From Flavobacterium sp. N2270 (GTDB lineage Bacteria; Bacteroidota; Bacteroidia; Flavobacteriales; Flavobacteriaceae), in assembly GCF_025947225.1 (NCBI RefSeq), contig NZ_CP110005.1:1984001-2048000 (forward strand): DNA of 64,000 bases. The letters are read 5' to 3'. A program made the position numbers and the translations under genes. The notes below the pieces were generated by a model. That model was given only the letters and a program-made list of their open reading frames with translations, was not told the DNA's origin and did not search any database. Of this stretch, positions 34,990 through 43,573 are shown piece by piece (the first letter of the stretch is position 1; the number at the start of each line of letters is the position of its first letter).

Positions 34990-37134
34990 ATGGATATTTT
35001 AAGTATCAATTTTAGAAAAGTAAAATCAAAAATTCTTATTGAAGATATAGAAAATGGAAAGTTCAATGCTTTGTCAAAAAAAAGTGAGAAACAATTATTG
35101 ACTAAATTTGAAGATGCGCTATTTGCTGGAGACTTTTTAAGCTCAACAAATATCTCTATCGTATGTATTCATTTACAATTAGCTAATTTTTTTGACTTCA
35201 TTAAAAAGAAAGGTATATTTAGGTATTCTAAATATACCAATGGTAAGTGTTTAATAAAAAATGTAGCTACAGTAATTCTCGAAAAATGCGAAGAAAATAA
35301 CTTTTTTTCAGAAGAAAAAGAATATCTCAATTCAGTCATAAATTTTTCATCCGTTTACAATTTTTATCAAGCAATAGACAAAGTGATACTTTTAGAAATC
35401 AAAGCATTTGAAAAAAAATACTCTAAAGAGTCATTCATTAAAACTTTATTAGCTTCTGTAGATTATTTATTTATTTCTGATTATTATCCAGAAGATAAAG
35501 GCGTAATATCTGAAATAACAGGGAGAACAAAAGAAGAAATATCATCTGCTGTTTCTTATCTAATTTATTTTTACACAAATCGCATTAAAAATCAAAATAT
35601 TAATACACAATTTGTTTCAGAAGAATTCTTAAAAAGCAATGAATTTCCAAAGCTAATAATATCTGCGTGTTATAATTTGGATTTTAGAGAATTTGAAATT
35701 TTAATTGACCATTTTAATTATTCTTGCATTTTAGAAAATGATAAACTTTTAATTACCCCCCCCCATGAAAATTTCGAAAAAGCAATTCGTTTGGGATATA
35801 TAAGAACAGATTTACAGAAAATGACTGATAAAATTGAAACCTTTGATGCATTATCTTTCCAAAAATTAGTTGATGATTTGAGTGATAAAATAGATTTTGA
35901 TTTTTTTGAATTAGCAAATGATTTTGGGTACGAAAGATACCGCGTTAAAATGCCTGAACCGCTTTTTGAAAAACTAATTGAAAATTTTATTCTACCTAAC
36001 ACACTGTTTGAAGAAGAAATTATTTACCTATCGTCAACATTTAAAGAACAACTGTTAACTTTTGAAGACCTTGAAAAAATTAATTTAAAAAAGAATTTAA
36101 CTCTTGGAGAGTTTCTAAAAATTCAACGTGTTTTCATAATTTTTTATTTATTTTTTGCAAAAGGAATTTTTAAAATAGAGAAAATAAAAACAGATATTTT
36201 ATTACGTTCTCTAATTCCGAGCTTTACAGAAGAAGATTTATACAATCTTTTACAAAAAGTATTTCCAATAGAAAAAATTGAGGATTTTTTAGATTTGGTT
36301 TGTTGGGATCCTGGAATGGATTACATTTTTGACTTACAATATCATCCAATTCTATACTTTGAAAAGAATTTTATAATCCCACTTTCCGTATTCACACATT
36401 CAAATTCGATTCGAAATGCATATGCTTCAGAGTATAAACGTAATAATAAAGAACTTTTGAGCGATGGCACAGTTGACCCTTTAGTTAACGCATTAATTTT
36501 ATCTTTAAAAAAAGCTGGTATAGAATGTTACACGGAGATTAATTTAGGTACAACAGATATAGATGTTGTTGCAGTTTATGATAAAGTTTTATTTGTTTTT
36601 GAATGCAAACAATCCTTGCTTCCAGTTAGTATATTTGACTTAAGAACAACTTTTGACTACATAAAAAAAGCTGAAAAGCAAATAGATTTAATAAAGCAAG
36701 ATTTTGACGAAGGAAACCTAATTAAAAAGATTGAACAAAAAACAAAAAAAAATATCGGTGAAATAACAAATATTCACGGAGCAATAATATTAAGTAATCG
36801 TCTATTTAATGGAAACATATTTAAATATGCTGTTAGAAACATTCATGAAATAACAAACATGATAAATAAAGGAGAAATTAGAACAGATAAAGGAGAATTC
36901 CATTTATGGCCAGAAAAAAAATTAACCTCGCAATTTCTAATTGATTATTTAGGTCTAAAAAATGAAGTTTATGACCTGCTCTTCAATTCACTCACGAGAA
37001 GAACATTAACTTATGATATGTTAAAACCGAATATTGAGTTTTCAACTTATTTTCTAGATATCAAATCATCATTAAGTAAAATGGAAGAATTTACAAATAC
37101 ATTAGAAAAAGTTGATCAAAGCCCGAAACGCTAA
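34990..37134 (+). CDS. 714-residue protein with C-terminal PD-(D/E)XK-like domain (cassette 3)
   Basis: No named family recognised. The first 450 residues look mainly helical, without a signal peptide. Near the C-terminus, after AYASEYKRNNKELLSDG, a nuclease-like core reads IECYTEINLGTTDIDVVAVYDKVLFVFECK: D523/D525 and E538-x-K540 fit PD-(D/E)XK, with an upstream helix at 496-509. A DNA- or RNA-cutting effector, perhaps for defence, is inferred. Codons 256-258 contain a C9 tract, so a one-base slip would truncate the product early. The gene lies between GTTAGCG and its inverse CGCTAAC, which contains its stop codon. Confidence 0.75.
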   Translation: MDILSINFRKVKSKILIEDIENGKFNALSKKSEKQLLTKFEDALFAGDFLSSTNISIVCIHLQLANFFDFIKKKGIFRYSKYTNGKCLIKNVATVILEKCEENNFFSEEKEYLNSVINFSSVYNFYQAIDKVILLEIKAFEKKYSKESFIKTLLASVDYLFISDYYPEDKGVISEITGRTKEEISSAVSYLIYFYTNRIKNQNINTQFVSEEFLKSNEFPKLIISACYNLDFREFEILIDHFNYSCILENDKLLITPPHENFEKAIRLGYIRTDLQKMTDKIETFDALSFQKLVDDLSDKIDFDFFELANDFGYERYRVKMPEPLFEKLIENFILPNTLFEEEIIYLSSTFKEQLLTFEDLEKINLKKNLTLGEFLKIQRVFIIFYLFFAKGIFKIEKIKTDILLRSLIPSFTEEDLYNLLQKVFPIEKIEDFLDLVCWDPGMDYIFDLQYHPILYFEKNFIIPLSVFTHSNSIRNAYASEYKRNNKELLSDGTVDPLVNALILSLKKAGIECYTEINLGTTDIDVVAVYDKVLFVFECKQSLLPVSIFDLRTTFDYIKKAEKQIDLIKQDFDEGNLIKKIEQKTKKNIGEITNIHGAIILSNRLFNGNIFKYAVRNIHEITNMINKGEIRTDKGEFHLWPEKKLTSQFLIDYLGLKNEVYDLLFNSLTRRTLTYDMLKPNIEFSTYFLDIKSSLSKMEEFTNTLEKVDQSPKR
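35756..35764 (+). repeat. C9 homopolymer inside the cassette 3 gene
   Basis: Nine consecutive C in a very AT-rich reading frame, encoding Thr-Pro-Pro (256-258). This is the longest C run I noticed in the window and a typical target of slipped-strand mispairing. Confidence 0.9.
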
Positions 37135-37168
37135 CAGCCCACTTCGCCAATCTGCAAAGTGATATGCC
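37129..37168 (+). repeat. Incomplete attC-like left half after cassette 3
   Basis: CGCTAAC (37129-37135) is the exact inverse of GTTAGCG at 34948-34954 and includes the stop codon of the 714-residue gene. It continues as AGCCCACTTCGCC, similar in style to the other spacers, then turns AT-rich without a right half. The array seems to end or be broken here. 37169-37284 shows no gene. Confidence 0.45.
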
Positions 37169-37284
37169 TATATTATTAAATTTTGTTTCTCTAGTTTAGA
37201 CATAATTATTTAAAATACGGAAATAAAAAAGCTGTCATTAATATATTCTATTATTATTAAAAATTAAATAAAATTTATATCAAT

Positions 37285-37611
37285 TTGAAAGTTGTAAGAG
37301 AGAATGATAGATTTTGTAATATTCAAATGTTAAATCATTTTGGTGAAATTACCGAAAAGATAAAAATTGAGGCTGATGAAGTTATTAGTGTCGAATTTTA
37401 TGGTGAAATTATCCAATTAAATAATGTTATAGTAGAATTTAGCATAGCTTATAATAAACTTAAAAAAAAATATAGATTAGAAAGTGAATCCCTTTTGGAT
37501 GAAATTGTTTATAGATTGGATGTGGATAATTCTGATGTTGTTAAAAGTAATATAAAAGCATTGCTAGGCATAGCTTATAAAAAAATAAAGTCACTAAAAT
37601 ATAGGGACTAG
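37285..37611 (+). CDS. Hypothetical protein, TTG start
   Basis: 108 residues from a TTG (an ATG at 37327 is the alternative start). No family recognised. The N-terminal 70 residues look beta-rich (EKIKIEADEVISVEFYGEIIQLNNVIVEF) and the rest helical (VVKSNIKALLGIAYKKIKSLKYRD). Codon use is as AT-rich as its neighbours. It converges on the primase gene. Moderate doubt whether it is expressed. Confidence 0.5.
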   Translation: MKVVRENDRFCNIQMLNHFGEITEKIKIEADEVISVEFYGEIIQLNNVIVEFSIAYNKLKKKYRLESESLLDEIVYRLDVDNSDVVKSNIKALLGIAYKKIKSLKYRD

Positions 37612-37656
37612 CGTTTTTTCTTTTGCTATTGTTATCATAATAATCACTTATAAGAC

Positions 37657-37762
37657 TCCAACACTTCTAAACACTTGTAAATCAAGATTTTATTAATATT
37701 TTAATGTAGAAAGTGTTGGAAATACCTTTTTAGCTTCCAACACCTTCATACACTATCCAACA
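37657..37762. repeat. TCCAACAC motif cluster near the primase gene
   Basis: TCCAACACTTC (37657-37667), its inverse AAGTGTTGGA (37711-37720), TCCAACACCTTC (37736-37747) and TCCAACAG (about 37755-37762) lie in the gap between convergent genes, 3' of the primase-like gene. Repeated motifs next to a replication gene could mark an origin; the gap 37612-37843 has no gene. Confidence 0.45.
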
Positions 37763-37843
37763 GTTATTTATATAAATACTATTTATTAATATATTGATTT
37801 TTAAGTAAATACATTATTGTTTGATTAGTTTGAATATAAAAGA

Positions 37844-40630
37844 TTAATAAATTAAACAAGATAATGTTTCAATCACGTTTTTAATTTCATCTGAAACATT
37901 TGTAAAGTTAACATCAATAACATAAGCAGAAGTATTAATTCCGTCTTTACCAGTTGAAAACCTATAACTAGCTTTAGTTTCTATAAATGATTTATCTTTT
38001 TTTAATGCTTCTTGAATAATAGACTTATTAGGAATTGATTCTTTATATTGAACATACCATTGTCGTTGAATTCTTGAATAAGTATTAGTAAAGTTAAAGT
38101 GAAGTTTATTTTCTTCAATTCTATAATGTTTATTAATTTCTAATCTATTTTCATTTGTTGTTTGAATAATAGTAAGAAAACAATCCCACCATTTATTTGT
38201 TATACTACTTGAAGAAATTTTATTTAACTGAAATTCAATACTTTTAACAAAGTGTTGAAGCATTTCATTATAAGTAAATGGGAAATGTATTTTTTTACTT
38301 AGAATTTCAAATGTAGCCATTAGAATTGCATAATTAGTAGAAATTCTACTTGGTGCTTTTTGTACTAAATCAGAAAGATATTCTTTATTTTTTCGATATA
38401 ATTCTTTAAAATTATGCTTAAAAAGTTCTCTATAATTAAGTATCTCATTTCCAAATGAACTAATTCCTTTTGATGTTATATCTGACAATTCATTATAGCT
38501 ATTTATTTCTTCTGTAGTAAACTCATTTTTATTCATATCAAGCCATAGCAACCTTGTTATTAAAGGTTCGTCGTCTGGATAGTAATTACTAGTTAAAATT
38601 AGTGATGATAAAATAGGAACGCTCTCAGTAGCAACACTACTTTCAATTTTACCTCTTTTATATCCATTTCTATCCCATATTCCTTTTAATATACCATCTA
38701 ATTGTTTATCCCCATTTTTATATTCAGAAAATTGACATATTCCATTTGTAAACTGGGCAAATTCTCGAATATGAGCTTTTGCAGTTGAAACACCTGCTTC
38801 AACATTAATTGACGCTTGAGGTGTGCCATAAAAACTTTGACAACAGAGAGAAAGTTGATCTTTTCCAGATGAGGCTTTTCCTTGAAGAAATAGTATCGGA
38901 AAGCCATTAATTTCTTTTACAACGATGTCTTGAAATAAAGAACTAAATGTAAATAGAGTTGCTGTAATTGCATGGTTTCTATGAACTGTTAATAGTTTAA
39001 TCAAATATGATTCTAAAGTAGTTTCAGCTTCTAATATTCTAAAATTTTTCTGTGGTTCATATTTGAACAAGTTATTTTTGTAAATTTTATTTGCTGATGG
39101 TATATAGAAAGATGTTTTATTATAACTAAATATACCATTAGAATCAATTTCTAAACTATTTCCATTACACAGATTTATATGGTTGTTCCAAACCCAAAAT
39201 TTGTAATCGTTTTGCCAACCCAAACAATCAATTTTTTTTCCATTACCCATTTTATCAAATAAATAGGAGCGAAGCTGCTGAAAATCTTTAGGAGAACCTT
39301 TCCATTGGTAATTTCCATAAGATGTTATAATTTCATCAAGTTTCATCGGAGTGTTCAATCTATCAGAAGGTACATCAAAAATGTGTTCATGATTAAAAAT
39401 ATTAATTATTCGAATTAGTTTCATTGGAACCTTTTCATCAATCATATGCTGAATAATTTCCATTGAAAAATTAGAAACTGATTTAAAATGTTTGTCTTTT
39501 GAATTATTGTTACCAATCCATATTTGATTCTTAGCCATAAACAAATTATACTTTTCAATATCGTCAATAAAGTTACTTATAGGCTCATCAATATCTTGTG
39601 GTAGATTAATATTCTTGTATTTTTCATTTGATACTTCAGGCTTATTTATAACTTTATCTATAATTGTTTGAAAGTTGCTTGTTGTATTTTCAAGAAAGTA
39701 ATCTGATAAGTCATTATATTTTTCTGGTAGTTTAATATTAATGATTTCTGGAAAAGTTGATGTTATTTTTTCAACTCCATTTACTCCACCAGTATCATTA
39801 TCATAACATATAAGTAGTTGATTAGAAACATATTGAATTAATTTGATTTGAGTTTTAGTTAAAGTATGTGTTTCGCTTCTAAAACAAATTGCATTAAATC
39901 CTTTTGAGATTGCGACAAGTGTGTCTTTCTTACCTGCACAAATGATTAAGTGATCAACTTTTGAGTTTCTAATTTGCTCAAATCCAAAAATATCATCTGC
40001 TAGTAAACCATTACAAAATGACTTTTTAAGTGATGGTTGTTTGGGCACGTAAATTTCATGTCTTCCATTAATTTCATAACAAAAAGCAATTTCATTTTCT
40101 TTAATTTTAAAAGTTAATTTTTTGTTTTTCGCTTTACTAAAAAATGAATATTCACATATTGCTGAAACTTTGTAATTTTCTAATAATTTTATTGAAACAC
40201 CAAATTTATTCCAAAATTCTAAATGCTTATCCGTAAATGATATTTTTGAAATATCATCAATTTCAAATGGAGTTTCTTCAATAGAATTATTATCTTGAAT
40301 TGGTTTCTTCTTAACAATAGGAAAGGAGTTATCGTTATTAATAAACATGTCATCTTGAATAATTCTAAGAACCTGGTTAAAATTATTTTTACAATCTAAA
40401 TTATATAATTCTGCAACTAAAGAAAAAGCATCTCCGTGTTTTCCTGTACTAAAACAATGATAGGTTTCTTCTTTTGAATTAATTTTAAAAGAGGGATTAT
40501 TATCTTTAGTAAATGGACTAGAGATATTTGCTCTAGGAATTTCTTTAAGTTTTAAAAAATGTAGAATAATTTGTAATTGGTTGGTTTTAGATAATATTAT
40601 ATCTTTGGTAAGAATATTTTTGCTTTGCAT
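37844..40630 (-). CDS. Primase/helicase-like protein of the island
   Basis: 928 residues. Residues 34-75 resemble a CHC2 primase zinc finger (SSPFTKDNNPSFKIN...YHCFSTGKHGDAFSLV), but most zinc ligands are replaced (SPFT for CPFH, CFSTG for CFGCG). A Toprim-like domain is at 226-290 (DHLIICAGKKDTL, LLICYDNDTGG). The C-terminal half has an ATPase-like segment with an altered Walker A (LFLQGKASSGKDQLS) and FSEYKNGDKQL as a possible Walker B region. Such proteins are found in Bacteroidota integrative elements, where they support element replication. It follows the excisionase-like gene by 79 bases on the same strand. Confidence 0.75.
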   Translation of the reverse strand: MQSKNILTKDIILSKTNQLQIILHFLKLKEIPRANISSPFTKDNNPSFKINSKEETYHCFSTGKHGDAFSLVAELYNLDCKNNFNQVLRIIQDDMFINNDNSFPIVKKKPIQDNNSIEETPFEIDDISKISFTDKHLEFWNKFGVSIKLLENYKVSAICEYSFFSKAKNKKLTFKIKENEIAFCYEINGRHEIYVPKQPSLKKSFCNGLLADDIFGFEQIRNSKVDHLIICAGKKDTLVAISKGFNAICFRSETHTLTKTQIKLIQYVSNQLLICYDNDTGGVNGVEKITSTFPEIINIKLPEKYNDLSDYFLENTTSNFQTIIDKVINKPEVSNEKYKNINLPQDIDEPISNFIDDIEKYNLFMAKNQIWIGNNNSKDKHFKSVSNFSMEIIQHMIDEKVPMKLIRIINIFNHEHIFDVPSDRLNTPMKLDEIITSYGNYQWKGSPKDFQQLRSYLFDKMGNGKKIDCLGWQNDYKFWVWNNHINLCNGNSLEIDSNGIFSYNKTSFYIPSANKIYKNNLFKYEPQKNFRILEAETTLESYLIKLLTVHRNHAITATLFTFSSLFQDIVVKEINGFPILFLQGKASSGKDQLSLCCQSFYGTPQASINVEAGVSTAKAHIREFAQFTNGICQFSEYKNGDKQLDGILKGIWDRNGYKRGKIESSVATESVPILSSLILTSNYYPDDEPLITRLLWLDMNKNEFTTEEINSYNELSDITSKGISSFGNEILNYRELFKHNFKELYRKNKEYLSDLVQKAPSRISTNYAILMATFEILSKKIHFPFTYNEMLQHFVKSIEFQLNKISSSSITNKWWDCFLTIIQTTNENRLEINKHYRIEENKLHFNFTNTYSRIQRQWYVQYKESIPNKSIIQEALKKDKSFIETKASYRFSTGKDGINTSAYVIDVNFTNVSDEIKNVIETLSCLIY

Positions 40631-40653
40631 GGTATAAGATATTAAAGTTAACT

Positions 40654-40685
40654 AAGCCATTACAATTTGCAGATTGTAATGGTTT
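40654..40685. promoter_or_regulatory. Perfect hairpin between excisionase-like and primase genes
   Basis: CCATTACAAT (40657-40666) and ATTGTAATGG (40673-40682) pair over 10 bp with loop TTGCAG; A-T pairs extend it. In the direction of the genes (minus) no T-run follows, so an attenuator, RNA-processing site or operator is as likely as a terminator. Confidence 0.5.
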
Positions 40686-40709
40686 TGTGTTATTATTAAA
40701 GAGGTTTTA

Positions 40710-40997
40710 TTAAAATTTATTCATCTTTTGAAGTGAATCTAAAACATCTTTTTTCTTATATTTTACTTTTTTTCCTATGCGATAAGCTTGTATTAAGTCT
40801 TTTTGAGTCCACTTCCAAAGTGTCACTAGACTTATATCTAAAAGTTTTGCAGTTTCATTTCTGCTTAATAATATATTGTCTTCTTCAGAAGCTCCTACAT
40901 TATTAAAATTCTTTAACGCTTCAGTTACACCTTCGTTTAATAACTGCTTTAAAAGATCAGTGCTGATACTTTCAATTTGAATAATTTTTTTGTTCAT
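40710..40997 (-). CDS. Excisionase-family helix-turn-helix protein
   Basis: 95 residues. The C-terminal half is a MerR/Xis-type winged helix: LLSRNETAKLLDISLVTLWKWTQKDLIQAYRIGKKVKYKKKDVLDSLQ. Proteins of this type beside a Bacteroidota tyrosine recombinase act in excision or as regulators of the replication gene. It lies between the primase-like gene and the integrase module on the same strand. Confidence 0.85.
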   Translation of the reverse strand: MNKKIIQIESISTDLLKQLLNEGVTEALKNFNNVGASEEDNILLSRNETAKLLDISLVTLWKWTQKDLIQAYRIGKKVKYKKKDVLDSLQKMNKF

Positions 40998-41084
40998 AAG
41001 AAATTTGTTTTATTTTTTTTTAATTTTCTTATGCCAAAACTAATTAAGTTTAATCTCATGTAATTACTCAGAATTACTCAAATG

Positions 41085-42095
41085 TTACTCATTTTTTTCT
41101 GAGTAATATTTAATTAGTTGTTCATTAAAAAAATCGAACATGTCGTCTTTAGTATATAAATTATTACTATTCATAATTTGCACCCTACTAAAACTTTTTA
41201 AATCTGTATTATTTAAAATAAACTCTCTATACTTTTTACTATCCTTGCTTCGAGGTAATAATGTCATATCTTTTTCCTGCAAAAAATGAAAAAGATAACT
41301 ATAAAAGGCCGTGTCTTTTTTTGAAGGATAAATTTTAGTTATATAAATATAAAAACCTTCTCCTTCATTTTTAAAAATTATTTCTTTTTCATTAGTTAAT
41401 TCTTTTTTGTTACTCAACTCATTAATTTGAACATTACAATATTGAATTATTTTTTTAAATGAGTATGCTTTTTTTAATTCTTGAAAAACTACTGATTTAT
41501 TAAAAGAGTGGGTGGTAATATAAATTTCTATATCATCAAAATGTTCTTTTAATGAAAAGATTATGCTTTCCCTTAATGAAGAAAATCCAAATTCCTCATA
41601 ATCAAAAAAAGCTATAATGAATTCTTCTTTATTTTTTAGGAACTTATCATACTTAGAAACTATTTTATTTCTTTTCTTTTTATAAAGTTTAATTTTCTCT
41701 TTATTACTTATGTTTAATTCTAATATATGATTGAAACTAATTATGAAATTATTTAATTTATGATCAGAAACAAATTCTATATAATCATAAATTTTTTTAA
41801 ATAAATCATTTAACACTTTAGGATTTAATTGATAATACTTATAATCTAAAACAAATTCATCTCCTATTTCAAATTTATTCTCAACTCTTGATGTTTTTGC
41901 ATATATTGATTCTGGATTTATATGAGGATAAACTATTTTTTTAACATATAAATGAGGAACATGTACATATAAACCTAACTGAACAACATATTTATGCTTT
42001 TCAATATCAGTTAACTTATTATAAATATTTTCATTTTCAATTAATTTATAATTACGTTCTTCTGGCTCTATTTTTGTAAAAAAATCATTATTCAT
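41085..42095 (-). CDS. Unknown protein coupled to the island integrase
   Basis: 336 residues, no family recognised. Lysine-, asparagine- and tyrosine-rich, probably cytoplasmic (no signal peptide or membrane segment). Helical blocks include LNISNKEKIKLYKKKRNKIVSKYDKFLKNKEEF and a C-terminal YTKDDMFDFFNEQLIKYYSEKNE. Its ATG follows the integrase stop codon directly (TAGATG), so it is translated with the integrase and probably serves recombination or element control. Confidence 0.7.
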   Translation of the reverse strand: MNNDFFTKIEPEERNYKLIENENIYNKLTDIEKHKYVVQLGLYVHVPHLYVKKIVYPHINPESIYAKTSRVENKFEIGDEFVLDYKYYQLNPKVLNDLFKKIYDYIEFVSDHKLNNFIISFNHILELNISNKEKIKLYKKKRNKIVSKYDKFLKNKEEFIIAFFDYEEFGFSSLRESIIFSLKEHFDDIEIYITTHSFNKSVVFQELKKAYSFKKIIQYCNVQINELSNKKELTNEKEIIFKNEGEGFYIYITKIYPSKKDTAFYSYLFHFLQEKDMTLLPRSKDSKKYREFILNNTDLKSFSRVQIMNSNNLYTKDDMFDFFNEQLIKYYSEKNE

Positions 42096-43406
42096 CTATT
42101 CTAGTATTTCTTGTTTTGTCCAAAGCTCTTTTAGTTTCAATGCATGCTCTTTAGGTGTTATTTTAATATATTTTAAGAATTGTGTTTCTGTTTTATGTCC
42201 TGTTATGGCCATAATGTTTAAATTAGGTAATTTTCCATAAAGATTTGTAGCAAATGACCTTCTGCAAACATGTGAAGTTATCAATTCATATTTTGAATAT
42301 AAACCATACTCTTTTCTGTTTTTATTTTTAATTTCAAATCCATTTTCAAAATAATCAGTATCCTCTTTTTTATTTTCCATTTTAGCACCTTCAACTTTTT
42401 CGGTAATACCAGCTTCTTTACAAACTTCTTTGACATATAGATTAAATTTTGCATCAGAAATTTTACGCGGTAACTCTCCATTACGTTTTTCTAAAATTTC
42501 TTTTACTTGAGGATGCATTGGAATGACAACATTGTGTTCGGTTTTAGTAGTTTCTATTTCTATGTAATCACCTTTGATATTAATTACTTTTAGTTTATTT
42601 AAAAAATCACTTATACGTAAGCCAGTCCTTAATCCTATAATAAAATTATCTCTTACATTATCATATTTTTCTGAATGTGAAAAATCTGTTGTATAGATTT
42701 TATAAATTTCATCTTCATTTAAGTAAACATCTTTAGTTTTGTTTGAAGTTGCAGCAAAATCAGAATGCTTATAATAATTGTTAATTGGTAAACCTTCTAG
42801 TTCTATATTTTTACACCAAAATTTAATAATACTAATATAACTTCCTATTGTATTATCTGTAAGTTTTTCAATTGTCCTAAAATATTTTAAAAAATCATTA
42901 TAGAATACCATGTCTATATCTTTAAATCGTAATTTTCTATTTGAATAATTTTGATATACTTCAATTTTATTCATTACAACTGTATATCTATTAATTCTAG
43001 TAGGAGAAATTGCTTTACCTTTTGAGGTTCTTGTTGGAGCATCATCGATATATTTTTTTACCCAATTATAAAAATATACTTTATGAAGTTCGTCATTCGG
43101 TTTTCTATCAAAAAAATCATTTACTTTATTTTTAAGCCAACTACTATTTATTTCATTATTTGAATTATAATCAATATTATACTCTTCTAAAATATAATTT
43201 TTCAATTCTCGTAATTTTTTATTAGAGTAATCTTTATCTGAAGCTATAGAGGTATGTTTTACTTCTTCTTTAATTTTACTCCAATCTAAAAAATTTACGG
43301 TTAAACCTGTTCTTGTTTTTAAATCAATTCTGTTGCTATCCCAGAATCGTACGTAAATACTACATCTTTGAGATTTAGGTTTTGTAACGAAAAAACGTAC
43401 TTTCAT
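42096..43406 (-). CDS. Tyrosine recombinase (integrase) of the island
   Basis: 436 residues. The N-terminal arm-binding domain (about 1-105), SAM-like core-binding domain (about 106-215) and catalytic domain (225-436) are present. Catalytic residues visible are R264 in RTGLRISDF, H379-x-x-R382 in SHVCRRSFATNLY, H404 in TGHKTETQF and nucleophile Y413 in LKYIKI. The domain plan is that of Bacteroidota phage/ICE integrases acting at tRNA genes, not of integron IntI. It lies 168 bases inside attR, reading away from it. Confidence 0.94.
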   Translation of the reverse strand: MKVRFFVTKPKSQRCSIYVRFWDSNRIDLKTRTGLTVNFLDWSKIKEEVKHTSIASDKDYSNKKLRELKNYILEEYNIDYNSNNEINSSWLKNKVNDFFDRKPNDELHKVYFYNWVKKYIDDAPTRTSKGKAISPTRINRYTVVMNKIEVYQNYSNRKLRFKDIDMVFYNDFLKYFRTIEKLTDNTIGSYISIIKFWCKNIELEGLPINNYYKHSDFAATSNKTKDVYLNEDEIYKIYTTDFSHSEKYDNVRDNFIIGLRTGLRISDFLNKLKVINIKGDYIEIETTKTEHNVVIPMHPQVKEILEKRNGELPRKISDAKFNLYVKEVCKEAGITEKVEGAKMENKKEDTDYFENGFEIKNKNRKEYGLYSKYELITSHVCRRSFATNLYGKLPNLNIMAITGHKTETQFLKYIKITPKEHALKLKELWTKQEILE

Positions 43407-43428
43407 AATGATATTTTGTAATTATTTT

Positions 43429-43450
43429 AGCCGATATTTTGCCGAAAATT
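43429..43450. repeat. Paired GCCGA motifs near attR (candidate arm sites)
   Basis: AGCCGATATTT (43429-43439) and TGCCGAAAATT (43440-43450), 11 bp apart, upstream of the integrase start. They match the pair near attL in motif and spacing. Confidence 0.45.
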
Positions 43451-43573
43451 AGTTAATTTATCTTAATAATCAATAATTATACTTAATTATTATTTTTTAA
43501 ATAATTCGTTAAGTGTTAATTTAAAAGGCTTTAAGGTGCTTTTTTGTTTTTTATGATTAAGTCCTTTATGATT

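Noticed and set aside
42096..43406. The island integrase as an integron IntI for the cassettes
   Set aside because: It has the long arm-binding N-terminal domain of phage/ICE integrases and I see no IntI-specific insert; it sits beside attR of the tRNA element.
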